Assembly (NCBI RefSeq): GCF_900636575.1 | Contig: NZ_LR134293.1 | Location: forward strand, 865,001-929,000 | DNA length: 64,000 nt | From: Streptococcus canis | GTDB lineage: Bacteria; Bacillota; Bacilli; Lactobacillales; Streptococcaceae | Direction of reading: 5' to 3' | Part shown: positions 1-9,913 of the stretch, one piece after another | How the letters are laid out: each line of letters starts with the position of its first letter | Numbering within the stretch: the first letter of the stretch is position 1 | Made by a program: the position numbers and the translations under genes | Notes under the pieces: generated by a model | Database searches by the model: none | What the model saw: only the letters and a program-made list of their open reading frames with translations | What the model was told of the DNA's origin: nothing

Positions 1-325
1 TAAGGGATTGAGTCAATTTAGCTTTGACATTATCGTGTTAAACGTTCCAAGTGAAGAACAGTCCAAACGGTTTTACCATGGCTTATTTGGTGAGCACTTA
101 CCAGTAGCTATGGATTTTATTCAGGAAGAGGGTCCTGACTTAACCATAGATCCTCATATTGTCTGGGATCTGGAAATTTTAGAATTCCAAGTACCAGCGG
201 ATTATGACATGCCAGCTTTAAAAATGCATTTGGAAGAGGCAGGTCATGCGGTTTATGCAGATAAAAAGCATAAGGTTTTAGTGATTTCTGACCCAAGTCA
301 GATAGAAATTTGGTTTACGAAATGA
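1..325 (+). CDS. cppA: CppA-like protein, C-terminal part (cut by window edge)
   Basis: The reading frame is open to the left edge, so the gene starts outside the window. The TTG at position 8 has no ribosome binding site and is probably internal. The visible ~105 residues look like the C-terminal domain of streptococcal CppA, a glyoxalase/VOC-fold protein once described as a C3-degrading proteinase; the segments IVLNVPSEEQS and a terminal IEIWF are typical. The stop overlaps the next ATG (ATGA), so the two genes are translationally coupled. The family assignment is from memory of the family; the proteinase function is not demonstrated by sequence. Confidence 0.6.
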   Translation, partial: KGLSQFSFDIIVLNVPSEEQSKRFYHGLFGEHLPVAMDFIQEEGPDLTIDPHIVWDLEILEFQVPADYDMPALKMHLEEAGHAVYADKKHKVLVISDPSQIEIWFTK

Positions 326-1257
326 CCCTTGGCCTCCTGAAACAAATTGAAGACCATATCCAAAAAGGATTGTACAGAGGGGCTAGTCTAGCCCTTTTTC
401 AGTCTGGTCAATGGCAAGACTATTACTTTGGGACAACAGATGGTCATCAGGCTGTCAAAGAAGGCTTGGTTTATGATTTGGCCAGTGTGTCAAAAGTTGT
501 TGGGGTTGCCACGGTCTGTCTGTTTTTGGTGAATAGCGGAGCCCTAGAGCTGGATCTTCCGTTAAAAACTTACTACCCTGATATGGTTCATGAAGGAGTG
601 ACGATTCGTCAATTATTGACCCATACCAGTGGCTTGGATCCTTATATCCCTAATCGTGACCAACTCAATGCGCAGGAACTAAAAGCGTCATTAAATCACT
701 TGGCTCTCAAGGACGATAGGACCTTTCATTACACCGATGTTAATTTTCTGCTGCTCGGTTTCATGTTAGAGGAATATTGTGGCAAGTCCCTGGATCAGCT
801 TTTTCAAGAACAGGTCTTTGAGCCCTTTGGCATGACAGAAACTTCCTTTGGGCCACGACCAGAAGCAGTGCCTACCTTCAAAGGAATAAGAGATGGACGG
901 GTTCATGATCCCAAGGCTAAGGTCTTGGGAAGGCATGCAGGCTCAGCAGGCTTGTTTTCAACGGTGACAGATTTGAAGCGGTTTATTAACCATCACTTAG
1001 AGGATGCCTTTTCAGATGGCTTATGGGCTAATTATAGTCAAGAACCAACTCCACGTTCGCTAGGATGGAGCCTAGATGGGGATTGGATTAGCCATACAGG
1101 TTATACAGGTCCCTTTATCATGCTCAATAAGCAAGAGCAAACAGCAGCTATTTTTTTGACAAATCGGACCTATGACAAGGACAACCGTCCTCTCTGGATT
1201 AAGGAACGTCGCTTCATTCGAGACGCTATCATTGACGACTTGAAAAAAGATAAGTGA
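322..1257 (+). CDS. Serine hydrolase, beta-lactamase class C / EstB-like
   Basis: A 311-residue protein of the serine beta-lactamase-like superfamily. The three family motifs are visible: SVSK (SxxK, nucleophile serine) near residue 54, YTDVN (YxN) near residue 138, and HTGYTG near residue 255 in the place of the KTG box. No signal peptide is seen, so a cytoplasmic esterase or peptidase-type role is more likely than antibiotic resistance. I chose the ATG at 322 because it overlaps the cppA stop in an ATGA junction. Exact substrate unknown. Confidence 0.8.
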   Translation: MTLGLLKQIEDHIQKGLYRGASLALFQSGQWQDYYFGTTDGHQAVKEGLVYDLASVSKVVGVATVCLFLVNSGALELDLPLKTYYPDMVHEGVTIRQLLTHTSGLDPYIPNRDQLNAQELKASLNHLALKDDRTFHYTDVNFLLLGFMLEEYCGKSLDQLFQEQVFEPFGMTETSFGPRPEAVPTFKGIRDGRVHDPKAKVLGRHAGSAGLFSTVTDLKRFINHHLEDAFSDGLWANYSQEPTPRSLGWSLDGDWISHTGYTGPFIMLNKQEQTAAIFLTNRTYDKDNRPLWIKERRFIRDAIIDDLKKDK

Positions 1258-1304
1258 TGTAATGTATGCCTTAGGTTACTTATCAGTTTATGAAGGAACA
1301 CTAT

Positions 1305-1346
1305 AAAAACGAAGCTCACACGGTAGTAAGTGTAGGCTTCGTTTTT
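1305..1346 (+). terminator. Rho-independent terminator after the serine hydrolase
   Basis: AAAAACGAAGC pairs with GCTTCGTTTTT across a 20-nt loop, with a T run on the + strand. The symmetric A/T flanks also allow termination from the other side. Confidence 0.75.
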
Positions 1347-1372
1347 CGTTTAGCGTTTCAGAAATCGGATGC

Positions 1373-1885
1373 TTAGGGTGTTTTTCTTCTGTCAAGGACA
1401 GATTCTCTTTTCATAAATTGGAGAAGAAGGGCTTGTTTGGTTTCAATAGGTTTACCAGACATTAAGGATAGTTGAACTTTCTGTGTTGTTTCCTGATGGA
1501 CGGTGGTCAGTTTAGGCCTCGTATAAGACATGAACGGTAAATTATCAAAGCAATTCGTGAAAAATCAGAAGGAACTTGTTGACCAGAGGTTTCGATACCT
1601 TTTGAACACCAACAAACATTTCATCAGCAGTAGAAAAAATAGCAGTAATCTGTTTGGGGTTATACTGTGCAATAGCTTTTCCTAAAAGTACTCCTCCCTC
1701 AAACGAAATCTCTTTGCTCAAGAGATGAATGTTTAAATCATACTCTTGAACAGCTTTTTGATAACCTAAAAGCCGTTGATAAAGGATACCATTCCGACGA
1801 AAGGCTGCCCCTTCTGATGCCAGTCAAAGGCTCTGCAATCATTTCTGATCACCTTTATCAAAGACAATAATGTCTCAATCCCTTC
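1373..1885 (-). pseudogene. Decayed LacI/GalR-family regulator, C-terminal remnant
   Basis: The minus strand carries LacI-family effector-domain sequence split over several frames. One frame reads RLLGYQKAVQEYDLNIHLL and continues to AIFSTADEMFVGVQK. It then shifts to GIETSGQQVPSDFSRIA, and shifts again to FDNLPFMSYTRPKLTTVHQ, ending in SLMSGKPIETKQALLL and a stop at 1373. At least two frameshifts and the absence of the N-terminal HTH mean this cannot make a functional repressor. It fills what otherwise looks like a 700-base gap. Confidence 0.8.
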
Positions 1886-1889
1886 CGTT

Positions 1890-1933
1890 AAAAGCCCTAC
1901 TATTGTGCTTTAAGTCAATAATAGGGCTTTTTG
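1890..1933 (+). terminator. Bidirectional hairpin terminator
   Basis: AAAGCCCTACTATTG pairs with CAATAATAGGGCTTT, one mismatch, followed by T residues. It lies at the 3' end of the minus-strand GNAT gene. Confidence 0.7.
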
Positions 1934-1953
1934 ATCTTCTCTCTCAAGTTTTA

Positions 1954-2394
1954 CTAGGCTAGTTTTTGGGTCATGGTAATATGCTCAATCCCTGCTTCGT
2001 CAAAAATCTCTCCCTCTTCTTGGAATCCTAACTTGGCATAGAAGGTTTTGGCAGTGAGCTGAGCATGGAGAGTGACACGCTCAATTTCTTGTTGTTTGGC
2101 ATACTTGAGGACATAGGTCATTAACTGTTGCCCTAAGGTTTGACCACGGTAGCCTTTGAGAACGGCCATGCGTTGTAAGGTAACGGTTTTATGGTTGGGA
2201 TCAGGCAGCAGTCGGCAAGTGGCACAAGGCTTTCCCTTGTCATCATAAAGAACAAAATGGAGGCAGTAGGCCTCGTCGCGGTCAATCTCAAGCTGGGCAG
2301 GAACCCCTTGTTCGGCAATAAAGACTTGACGTCTGATTTTCACAGCGTCCAAATAAGTATCAGTTAGGGTATTTCGTGTTTGTTTGATAATCAT
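1954..2394 (-). CDS. GNAT family N-acetyltransferase
   Basis: 146 residues with the GNAT fold. The acetyl-CoA binding motif A is seen as RMAVLKGYRGQTLGQQLM (R/QxxGxG/A-type loop) near residues 76-93. The C-terminal LGFQEEGEIFDEAGIEHI is typical of the ElaA/YjdJ subgroup. The start ATG is at 2394. It lies 123 bases downstream of pfl on the same strand, separated by a hairpin, so it probably has its own promoter or is a read-through gene. Substrate unknown. Confidence 0.8.
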   Translation of the reverse strand: MIIKQTRNTLTDTYLDAVKIRRQVFIAEQGVPAQLEIDRDEAYCLHFVLYDDKGKPCATCRLLPDPNHKTVTLQRMAVLKGYRGQTLGQQLMTYVLKYAKQQEIERVTLHAQLTAKTFYAKLGFQEEGEIFDEAGIEHITMTQKLA

Positions 2395-2417
2395 AAGGTT
2401 ATTATAAGTTAAAAAAA

Positions 2418-2469
2418 GAAGTAGGACAACCCTTTGATGCTATTGACATCAGATAGGTTCTCCCACTTC
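2418..2469 (-). terminator. Terminator of pfl
   Basis: Read on the minus strand, a GAAGTGGGAGAACC arm pairs with GGTTGTCCTACTTC and is followed by a T run. Confidence 0.65.
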
Positions 2470-2516
2470 CTTAAAGTGACTAGATATAGTGATTAATCAT
2501 ATCTAGGTTAGTCTTA

Positions 2517-4844
2517 TTATTTTTTTGAGATTGCTTCAGCAGCATCGTCCATTGAAAGCACTTCGTGGAAGACACGTTGCGTTAATTCAGTTTTTTGTTC
2601 TGGTGTAAGGTATTTAGTGTTGACACAGTAACCAGAGATACGCACGATAACGTCTTCGCCGTTCATGATTTTGTCATAAACATCGTTAAGGTCCATAACG
2701 TTCAAGTTAACGTGTTGACCACCATTTTCAAAGTAACCATCAAGAACTGTTACCAAGTTGTCAACTTGTTCGTCAAATGTTTTACCAAGAGCACGAGGTG
2801 ATACTTGAGTAGTCAATGAGATACCATCGTTAGCGTGTGAGAATTCAAGTTTAGCAAGTGAGTTAAGGTTTTGCAACCAGCCACCTTTTGCTTTGTTGGA
2901 TGGGTTAGCACCTGGTGAGAAGAATTCTACTTGGCTAGTGTTAACTGTTCCATCTTCGTTCAAGAATACGCCGCGGTGAACTGGAGAGTTACCAGTCTGT
3001 TTAGAGTAAGCAACGTTTGATGTGATGGTAAGAAGTGATACTGAAGCCTCAGCGTTCTTGTAAAGTTTGTGGCTTGCAAGACGAGTGTGGTAAGCTTCCA
3101 TCAACCACTTCGCAATGTCATCTACACGGTCATCGTCTTCACCGTAACGAGGGAAGTCACCGATAACTTCGTAGTCATAGATGTAACCATTTTCGTCGCG
3201 GATAGTTTTAACGGTTGCGTACTTAATAGCTGACAAGGTATCAACCGTATTAGCGAAACCACAGATACCGAATCCCATGTTCGCACGTTGGTGTGTTGGC
3301 AAGAAGGCCATTTGAACAGCTTCGTAGTTGTATTTATCAGTCATGTAATGAATGATGTTAAGGGCATCTACGTAAGTATCTGTCAACCAGTCAAGAGATT
3401 TTTCAAAGTTAGCCATAACTTCGTCGTACTCAAGAATTTCTGATGTGATTGGCTCAACAACGTTAAATACTTTGTAGTCTTTGTGAACATCATCGTAACC
3501 ACCGTTAAGTCCAGTAAGAAGGGCTTTAAGCACGTTTACACGAGCACCGAAGTATTGGATGTTATGACGTTGTTCTTCATTTTCTGGGTCAAGTGGTGAC
3601 ACACAGCATGAAATACATGACATTTCGCCGTAACCTTCTTTAGCCATTGTTGTGACACCTTCGTATTGGATAGAAGAGTGTTTGTGGCTCATTTTCATAC
3701 AGTAGCGACGGAATGCTTCTGGCAATTTATCAGTCCAAAGAACAGTCAAGTTTGGTTCTGGAGAGTTACCGATATTATCAAGCGTGTTCAAGAAACGGTA
3801 GTCCATCTTAGTTACACGGTGACGGCCATCGTTACCCATACCAGCCATAGAAGTTGTGATGAATGTTGGGTCACCTGAGTAAAGGGCGTCGTAAGCTTTA
3901 GTACGTCCAAATTTCACCGTACGAAGTTTAAGCACGAAGTCATCTACGAATTCTTGGATTTCTGATTCTGTAAAGGTACCACGAGCAAGGTCACGTTCAG
4001 CAAAGATGTCAAGAACGATTGGCACACGTCCAAGTGATGTTGCAGCACCGTTGATGACACGACATACAGCCATGAAAGCAATGTTCACCCATTGGATAGC
4101 TTCTTTAACGTTTTCTGCTGGACGACGAACATCAACACCATAAAGGTCACCGAGTTTAACTACTTCACCAAGGGCTTGGTATTGGAGGTTAACTTCTTCG
4201 CGAAGACGGATTGATTCTTCATCGATTTCAGTGATAGCATTCCAGTCGTTGACTTTTTCTTGCATCAAGTAGTCTGCACCGTAAAGGGCAAGACGTGCGT
4301 AAACACCGATGATACGTCCACGTGAGTAAGCATCTGGAAGACCAGTTACAGTATGAGCGTGGCGGGCACGACGGATGTTTGAGGTGTAAGCACGGAAGAT
4401 ACCGTCGTTAACAGTTGTTACATATTTAGTGAAGATTTCATGTACTGCTGGGTCTGGTTCATAACCATTTTCTTTCAGCGTTGTTTCCGCCATGCGGATA
4501 CCACCTTTTGGCATGAAGTTCAATTTAAACAACTCATCGTTTTGGATACCGACAATCAATTCTTGGTCTTTGTCAATATATCCAGCAGGGATACCAGCAA
4601 TTGATGTTGGGCGAGTGTCATATGGGAAACGAGTAGCTTCATAGTGGGCTTTTGTTTCCTCGATAACTTTTTTGATGTGAAGTGAACGTTCAGTAACTCC
4701 AGCTAAGAAAGATTCGTCGCCATCATATGGAGTGTAGTTAGCTTGGACGAAACGTGATACACTTGCTTTTTCTTTCCAGTCAGTTCCCTTAAAGCCTTCC
4801 CAAGCTTTTTCGAAAACATCTGAGTTAGTTTTAACAGTTGCCAT
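2517..4844 (-). CDS. pfl: Formate acetyltransferase (pyruvate formate-lyase)
   Basis: A 775-residue glycyl-radical enzyme that converts pyruvate and CoA to acetyl-CoA and formate in anaerobic mixed-acid fermentation. The adjacent catalytic cysteines are seen as SCISCCVSP. The C-terminal glycyl radical site is seen as RISGYCV, about 28 residues from the end. It needs activation by a PflA radical-SAM enzyme, not in this window. I chose the ATG at 4844 (MATVKTNSD) because AAGGAG lies 6 bases upstream; a longer frame to 4871 has no ribosome binding site. A cre-like palindrome lies about 70 bases upstream. Full length for the family. Confidence 0.97.
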   Translation of the reverse strand: MATVKTNSDVFEKAWEGFKGTDWKEKASVSRFVQANYTPYDGDESFLAGVTERSLHIKKVIEETKAHYEATRFPYDTRPTSIAGIPAGYIDKDQELIVGIQNDELFKLNFMPKGGIRMAETTLKENGYEPDPAVHEIFTKYVTTVNDGIFRAYTSNIRRARHAHTVTGLPDAYSRGRIIGVYARLALYGADYLMQEKVNDWNAITEIDEESIRLREEVNLQYQALGEVVKLGDLYGVDVRRPAENVKEAIQWVNIAFMAVCRVINGAATSLGRVPIVLDIFAERDLARGTFTESEIQEFVDDFVLKLRTVKFGRTKAYDALYSGDPTFITTSMAGMGNDGRHRVTKMDYRFLNTLDNIGNSPEPNLTVLWTDKLPEAFRRYCMKMSHKHSSIQYEGVTTMAKEGYGEMSCISCCVSPLDPENEEQRHNIQYFGARVNVLKALLTGLNGGYDDVHKDYKVFNVVEPITSEILEYDEVMANFEKSLDWLTDTYVDALNIIHYMTDKYNYEAVQMAFLPTHQRANMGFGICGFANTVDTLSAIKYATVKTIRDENGYIYDYEVIGDFPRYGEDDDRVDDIAKWLMEAYHTRLASHKLYKNAEASVSLLTITSNVAYSKQTGNSPVHRGVFLNEDGTVNTSQVEFFSPGANPSNKAKGGWLQNLNSLAKLEFSHANDGISLTTQVSPRALGKTFDEQVDNLVTVLDGYFENGGQHVNLNVMDLNDVYDKIMNGEDVIVRISGYCVNTKYLTPEQKTELTQRVFHEVLSMDDAAEAISKK

Positions 4845-4910
4845 AAATGTCTCCTTAAATTCTAGTAACAAAGCGATCTGTTACATTTACAATTCTAAGT
4901 TTAACACATA

Positions 4911-4923
4911 GGAAACGTTTTCC
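4911..4923 (-). promoter_or_regulatory. Candidate cre (CcpA) site upstream of pfl
   Basis: GGAAACGTTTTCC is a near-perfect palindrome with the central CG of catabolite-responsive elements. It matches most of the consensus TGWAANCGNTNWCA. It sits about 70 bases upstream of the pfl start, a gene known to respond to sugar in streptococci. Binding is inferred. Confidence 0.55.
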
Positions 4924-5006
4924 CAAGCAAAATTCTTGACAAAGTTAAGATTCTTTTATAATACAGATTGTTGAAACAGTCACAAACTGTATTAGAACGC
5001 ATTCTT

Positions 5007-5035
5007 TTGGCTTTAGAACGCCTAAAAGGTATAAT
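5007..5035 (+). promoter_or_regulatory. dinB promoter with a repeated operator-like element
   Basis: TTGGCT, 17-base spacer and TATAAT (5030-5035). The spacer begins with TTAGAACGC (5013-5021), which is repeated exactly at 4992-5000, 21 bases upstream. Two copies on the same DNA face, one within the promoter, suggest a damage-response or other repressor site. Confidence 0.6.
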
Positions 5036-5052
5036 AGAGAGGGGAGGGACTT

Positions 5053-6147
5053 ATGCTTATTTTTCCACTAATTAATGACACCTCACGAAAAATCATCCAT
5101 ATTGATATGGATGCCTTTTTTGCTGCAGTGGAAGAAAGGGACAACCCTATCTTAAGAGGAAAGCCCGTTGTGATTGGGAAAGATCCAAGAGAAACGGGAG
5201 GGCGAGGAGTTGTTTCCACCTGTAATTATGAAGCGAGAAAATATGGCATTCATTCGGCCATGAGCTCTAAGGAAGCTTATGAGCGTTGTCCCAAAGCCAT
5301 TTTCATTTCAGGAAATTACGATAAGTATCGATCAGTAGGTCACCAGATTCGTCGTATTTTTAGGCGTTATACTGATTTGGTAGAGCCTATGTCTATTGAT
5401 GAGGCTTATCTGGATGTCACAGATAATAAGCTAGACATCAAATCTGCTGTTAAAATAGCCAAGCTGATTCAACACGATATTTGGCAGGAAGTGGGCTTGA
5501 CCTGTTCAGCAGGTGTGTCCTATAACAAATTTTTAGCTAAATTGGCAAGTGATTTTGAAAAACCACGTGGTCTCACCCTAGTCTTGCCCCAAGATGCCCT
5601 TTCGTTCTTAGCTAAACTCCCCATTGAAAAGTTTCATGGGGTTGGTAAAAAGTCGGTTGAAAAACTGCATGACATGGGGATTTATACAGGACAGGATTTG
5701 TTAGCAGTTCCTGAAATGACCTTGATTGACCATTTTGGACGTTTTGGTTTTGACCTCTATCGAAAAGCTAGGGGCATCAGCCATTCTCCCGTCAAGCCTG
5801 ATCGGATACGCAAGTCAATTGGCAGTGAGAGGACGTACGCCAAGCTCCTTTATCAAGAAACAGACATCAAGGCAGAAATCAGTAAGAATGCTAAGCGTGT
5901 GGCAGCTCTCTTACAAGAGCACAAAAAATTAGGTAAAACAGTTGTGCTCAAAGTGCGTTATGCCGATTTTACTACTTTGACTAAGCGAGTAACCCTAACA
6001 GAATTGACAAGGGAGGCTGCGCAAATTGAACAAGTTGCTGCTGATATTTTTGATAGCTTAATCGAAAATCCTGTCGGCATTCGTTTGTTGGGAGTGACCA
6101 TGACCAATTTGGAGGATAAGGTGGCAGACATTTCTTTGGATTTATAG
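5053..6147 (+). CDS. dinB: DNA polymerase IV (Y-family)
   Basis: 364 residues of a Y-family translesion polymerase. The N-terminal catalytic motif [12 protein letters not shown] contains the first metal-binding aspartate and the steric-gate FF. The second motif, [10 protein letters not shown], carries the paired D/E residues. A helix-hairpin-helix-like segment ([16 protein letters not shown]) follows near residues 195-210, and the little-finger domain completes the protein. The start ATG follows GGGAGGGAC. It is transcribed divergently from pfl. The adjacent promoter holds a repeated TTAGAACGC element that may set its regulation. Confidence 0.95.
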   Translation: MLIFPLINDTSRKIIHIDMDAFFAAVEERDNPILRGKPVVIGKDPRETGGRGVVSTCNYEARKYGIHSAMSSKEAYERCPKAIFISGNYDKYRSVGHQIRRIFRRYTDLVEPMSIDEAYLDVTDNKLDIKSAVKIAKLIQHDIWQEVGLTCSAGVSYNKFLAKLASDFEKPRGLTLVLPQDALSFLAKLPIEKFHGVGKKSVEKLHDMGIYTGQDLLAVPEMTLIDHFGRFGFDLYRKARGISHSPVKPDRIRKSIGSERTYAKLLYQETDIKAEISKNAKRVAALLQEHKKLGKTVVLKVRYADFTTLTKRVTLTELTREAAQIEQVAADIFDSLIENPVGIRLLGVTMTNLEDKVADISLDL

Positions 6148-6191
6148 GAGGAAGAGTGTTATTTTCGTTCCCCTCATTTAGGAGAAAAAAG

Positions 6192-6225
6192 AAGCTGACT
6201 AGGGAGTTCCCTAATCAGCTTTTGG
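6192..6225 (+). terminator. dinB terminator
   Basis: AAGCTGA-C-TAGGGA pairs with TCCCTA-A-TCAGCTT, then TTT. It also lies just past the end of the convergent minus-strand gene. Confidence 0.75.
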
Positions 6226-6238
6226 ATCTATTAGTCTG

Positions 6239-6727
6239 CTACAGTATAGTTTGGTCTTGGTCTGTATCATTATCTTTTTCGTTAAGGGTTTTAGCTTTGT
6301 AAAAAGCAAAGCCATAAAGAGCAGCTTGTGCAAGGGTAAGGACAAGTGCAATAACGGAGAAGGCCGTTGAAAATTGGCTAACTAAGCTAATAACGACAAG
6401 GATAAGCCCTAAGATATAAGGGACATAGCTAACAGTTAATCCTTGTTTTAGTTTGGATAAGTTTTGAGCACAAAAGATGATAATGGCAATAATAGCAAGC
6501 ACATTTAAGACAGATAGGAAAATCATAAATGGTGTCATGCTACTTTGTAGCTGGGCTAATTGTTCAGTTGTTAATTGGGCGCGGAATTCTTCATTCTTCA
6601 ATTGGTTTTGTAAGAAGAAAATTCCAGCAAAACCAATGAGTGACAAGATAATACCGATAGCATTCAGAATAATGATAGCCACAGTAGATGTTTTGAGTGC
6701 TTGGCGCACTTTTTCGTAGGAAATCAT
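6239..6727 (-). CDS. Hypothetical membrane protein, four predicted helices
   Basis: 162 residues with hydrophobic segments near residues 15-37, 68-88, 97-117 and 120-143. The N-terminus is MISYEKVRQALKTS and the tail is charged and acidic (NEKDNDTDQDQ). The loop between helices one and two is rich in Q and E. I do not recognise the family. The start has GGAGGGTTAT before ATG. It is monocistronic, in convergent orientation to dinB. Confidence 0.7.
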   Translation of the reverse strand: MISYEKVRQALKTSTVAIIILNAIGIILSLIGFAGIFFLQNQLKNEEFRAQLTTEQLAQLQSSMTPFMIFLSVLNVLAIIAIIIFCAQNLSKLKQGLTVSYVPYILGLILVVISLVSQFSTAFSVIALVLTLAQAALYGFAFYKAKTLNEKDNDTDQDQTIL

Positions 6728-6816
6728 ATAACCCTCCTAAAGTCCTTAATTTAAAATAGCATAATGTGCTAATACAAAAACATTATACCATAGAAGTTAC
6801 TCAAAAGTACGCTTTC

Positions 6817-9249
6817 TTAGGGATTTTTCTGAAAAAAGTGGCAGATGTCGTCTTCTGTAATCCCTATCATCGGATCAATGGTAAGAAAATTATCAGGAGT
6901 TAAGACACAAAGGGGCTGCTGTTGCTTGGTTAGGCTAGCCTTGGTTGAATGTGCTTTTGAACGACTGATTACTTGACCATTTAAGTGATTTGCAGATTTT
7001 TCGAGGTCAGCTTGTGTTTGGTTGGTCTGAGTTTTTTCTTCAGGTTCTTGCTCTTGGAAGCGTTCCACCAAATAAGTTTGTCGCTTGATGCCCTCATTGT
7101 GAATGGCATAATCAAAAGCGGCCAATTCTCCTAGCATAATGAGTTTGCTTTTGGAACGTGTGATAGCTGTGTAAATAAGATTGCGTTGCAGCAGTCGTCC
7201 ACTTTGACGGGTGATTGGCAAAATAACAACCTGAAATTCACTACCTTGCGACTTATGAATGCTCATGGCATAGGCAAGGGTTAATTTAAGCCATTCATTT
7301 CGAGGATAAGTTACTTCGCTGCCGTCAAATGCTATAACTAATTCGTCCTGCTTGGATTCAGTGTATTTGGCTGGAATCAAGTCAGTGATATAACCAATAT
7401 CGCCATTAAAGACATTGAGTTGAGCATCATTGACCAAGTGCAAAACCTTATCCCTCTTACGGAAGCGGGTGTCGTTGAACAGAAATTCTGTCTGCTCTTC
7501 TAAGGGATTGAGGAGATCTTGCATTAGTTGATTGAGATGATTGATGCCAGCCTGTCCTTTATACATAGGGGCTAAAATTTGAATTTCTTCAGCAGGAATA
7601 CCGCTTTTGATAGCAGAAAGCACAATTTTTTGAATCATGTCAGGGATAAAGGCTGCTTGTGCTTCAAAATAAGAACGATCAGCCTTTTTTTCTCTAAAAT
7701 CTGGAGCTAAAATACCACGACGCATCTGATCTGCCAACGCTACAATGGTTGATTCTTGAGATTGGCGAAAGATTTTCCTTAGGGCAATTTGTGGGAGATT
7801 TTTGACCTTTAAAAGATCTGCCAACACTTGCCCAGGGCCGACAGAAGGCAGCTGGTCACTATCGCCCACAATAATGACCTGAGTGGTCGAGCTGACAGCA
7901 GATAGCAGTTGATTGGCAAGCCAAGTATCAACCATGGAGAATTCATCCACAATCAGCAAATCACAATCCAAATAGTCTTCTATGGTTTGATAGTCACTAT
8001 CGCCAGTTAAACCGAGGTGTCTATGGATAGTAGCACTAGGAAGTCCGGTCAGCTCATTCATCCGCCGAGCTGCTCGTCCTGTTGGGGCTGCTAATAAAAT
8101 AGGAAGATCTTTTTTGTCAAGGTCAAGCTGGTGAAGCTTGGCATAGGCTTGCAAGATTCCTCGAATAACAGTGGTTTTTCCAGTACCTGGTCCCCCTGTT
8201 AGTAGAAATACTTTGCTGGTCAAAGCCTTCTCAAGAGCTTCTTGTTGGACTTGATCATAGGTGATGCCGAATTTATCTTGAAGGGCTTGAATTTCTTTCT
8301 GGATAGCCTCAGAGTTAAGGTGACTGTCCAGAGGTTGGTCTAAAAGTCTTCTGATATTTTTGGCAATTCCTTCCTCAGCAAAGTAAAGGCTGGTATCAAA
8401 AAGCTTGGTGTCAATATTTTTAATATTGCCCTCTTCAATCAAGGAGGTTAATTGTTGGGCAACAGCAGCTGGCTGACATTCTACTTGACGGGCATCTTCT
8501 AAGAGATTAATGGTAACAGATAGTAATTGGCGTGCTTGAACGTAAGTATCTCCTTGGTTGATTGATTCTTCCAAGAGACAATGCAAAAGAGCTGCCCGAA
8601 AACGTTTAGGAGAGTCGCTTTCAATTCCTAAGTTTTCAGCTAGGGCATCAGCCATTTTAAACCCAAAACCTTGAAGGTCTTCGACTAGCCGGTAAGGATT
8701 TTCCTTAATCAGCTCAATGGCTTCTTCCTTGTATTGGTCAAAGGCTTGAAAGGCAAAACGGTTGCTTAAGCCTAACTCTGCTAAGCCAGCAATAATTTGT
8801 TCGGTACCATAATTTAATTTGAGTTTGGCTACAAAGGCTTGGCGGTTGACCTTGGACAGGCTAGAAATGCTTTCCAGTTTACTGGGGTCTTCTAAAATAT
8901 GGTCAATGGTGTTATTGCCATAGAGAGCAATAATCTTTTCAGCTGTTTTTTTCCCAATCCCCTTGAAATGGTCACTAGAAAAATAAGTCACTAAACCAGA
9001 GGAATTGGGTTTCATTTTTTGATAACGGCTCAGCTTGACTTGTTGACCATACTTAGGATGCTGGGTTAATTCTCCCCAAAAGGTATAATCTTCCCCTTCC
9101 ACAATGTCAGCCATGGTTCCAGTGATAATGATGTCTATATCATCCACATCACTGTCAGTATCCTCGATTGTAAGGAGAAGAATTTTGAAAAAATTAGCTT
9201 GGTTTTCAAAGATAATACGGTCAACAGTACCTGTGAAAAAGTATTCCAT
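6817..9249 (-). CDS. recD2: RecD-like DNA helicase RecD2
   Basis: 810 residues, the single-subunit RecD2 type seen in Gram-positives that lack RecBC. It has an N-terminal OB-like region, helix-hairpin-helix repeats near residues 95-215, and a superfamily 1 helicase core. Walker A is GGPGTGKTT near residue 354, Walker B is LLIVDEFSM, and motif VI lies near YTAITRSKSKL. It is a 5'-3' helicase for repair and fork stability. A Q/T/K-rich linker follows residue ~715. It lies 60 bases downstream of lepB on the same strand, probably the same transcript. Confidence 0.95.
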   Translation of the reverse strand: MEYFFTGTVDRIIFENQANFFKILLLTIEDTDSDVDDIDIIITGTMADIVEGEDYTFWGELTQHPKYGQQVKLSRYQKMKPNSSGLVTYFSSDHFKGIGKKTAEKIIALYGNNTIDHILEDPSKLESISSLSKVNRQAFVAKLKLNYGTEQIIAGLAELGLSNRFAFQAFDQYKEEAIELIKENPYRLVEDLQGFGFKMADALAENLGIESDSPKRFRAALLHCLLEESINQGDTYVQARQLLSVTINLLEDARQVECQPAAVAQQLTSLIEEGNIKNIDTKLFDTSLYFAEEGIAKNIRRLLDQPLDSHLNSEAIQKEIQALQDKFGITYDQVQQEALEKALTSKVFLLTGGPGTGKTTVIRGILQAYAKLHQLDLDKKDLPILLAAPTGRAARRMNELTGLPSATIHRHLGLTGDSDYQTIEDYLDCDLLIVDEFSMVDTWLANQLLSAVSSTTQVIIVGDSDQLPSVGPGQVLADLLKVKNLPQIALRKIFRQSQESTIVALADQMRRGILAPDFREKKADRSYFEAQAAFIPDMIQKIVLSAIKSGIPAEEIQILAPMYKGQAGINHLNQLMQDLLNPLEEQTEFLFNDTRFRKRDKVLHLVNDAQLNVFNGDIGYITDLIPAKYTESKQDELVIAFDGSEVTYPRNEWLKLTLAYAMSIHKSQGSEFQVVILPITRQSGRLLQRNLIYTAITRSKSKLIMLGELAAFDYAIHNEGIKRQTYLVERFQEQEPEEKTQTNQTQADLEKSANHLNGQVISRSKAHSTKASLTKQQQPLCVLTPDNFLTIDPMIGITEDDICHFFQKNP

Positions 9250-9282
9250 AACGGACCTTTCTGTCTATGCAAGAATAGTCGA

Positions 9283-9304
9283 AAACCTGCTCGAAGGCAG
9301 GTTT
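9283..9304 (-). terminator. Small hairpin between lepB and recD2
   Basis: AAACCTGC and GCAGGTTT form an 8-bp stem with a 6-base loop. With few T residues it may attenuate rather than end transcription. Confidence 0.4.
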
Positions 9305-9309
9305 GTTCT

Positions 9310-9903
9310 TTACTTAAAAATGGTTAATTTATTGAGTGGCCAAAAGCGAGCTTTGACTTCGCCAATAAGTTTATCTTTTTTAAAACTACCAACTTCGCGG
9401 CTATCGCGTGAAACAATACGGTCGTCCCCAAGTAGGAGGTATTCTCCCTTTGGCACACTAATTTCAAAGCGTGTTTGCCCTTCTGCATTAGTGGTAAAGG
9501 CATCGGAAGTCTCTGCTAATTGTTGGAAGAGGTTATTGTAGGCATAGGTCTTTTGGAGTTTATCTTTTTTAAACTGTTTTAGATAAGTGACTAAGTAAGG
9601 CTCGTCTGTTTTTTTACCGTTAATAAAGAGGGTATCGTCACTGTAAGCAATGGTGTCACCAGGGAGACCAACAACTCGTTTGACAATCTCTTTTTTCTGA
9701 CCATTTTCTTCTTCACGGGCAACAACAATATCAAAGCGATCAATATGGGCTTGATTAAAAACAATGAGGCGTTCCCCATGGGCTAAGGTTGGATCCATAG
9801 AATGCCCATCAACTTTGACAGCCTGCCATAAAAAGAGACGAGATAAACCAAAGAGGATTAGAAAAAGGGTAAAGGGTCCCCATTCTTTAATAAACTGTTT
9901 CAT
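9310..9903 (-). CDS. lepB: Type I signal peptidase
   Basis: 197 residues with an N-terminal membrane anchor (FTLFLILFGLSRLFLW, residues ~10-25). The S26 family motifs are present: GHSMDPTL with the catalytic serine near residue 36, KRVVGLPGDTI with the catalytic lysine near residue 76, and GDDRIVSRDSREVG near 167. It removes signal peptides from exported proteins at the outer membrane face. The start at 9903 (MKQFIKEWG) follows AAAGGAATCAC; a frame extension to 9975 overlaps rnhC and is not needed. Only 10 bases separate it from rnhC. Confidence 0.95.
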   Translation of the reverse strand: MKQFIKEWGPFTLFLILFGLSRLFLWQAVKVDGHSMDPTLAHGERLIVFNQAHIDRFDIVVAREEENGQKKEIVKRVVGLPGDTIAYSDDTLFINGKKTDEPYLVTYLKQFKKDKLQKTYAYNNLFQQLAETSDAFTTNAEGQTRFEISVPKGEYLLLGDDRIVSRDSREVGSFKKDKLIGEVKARFWPLNKLTIFK

Positions 9904-9913
9904 GTGATTCCTT

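Noticed and set aside
2595..2801. ORF on the + strand inside pfl
   Set aside because: Shadow of the highly conserved pfl gene; no ribosome binding site or family resemblance.
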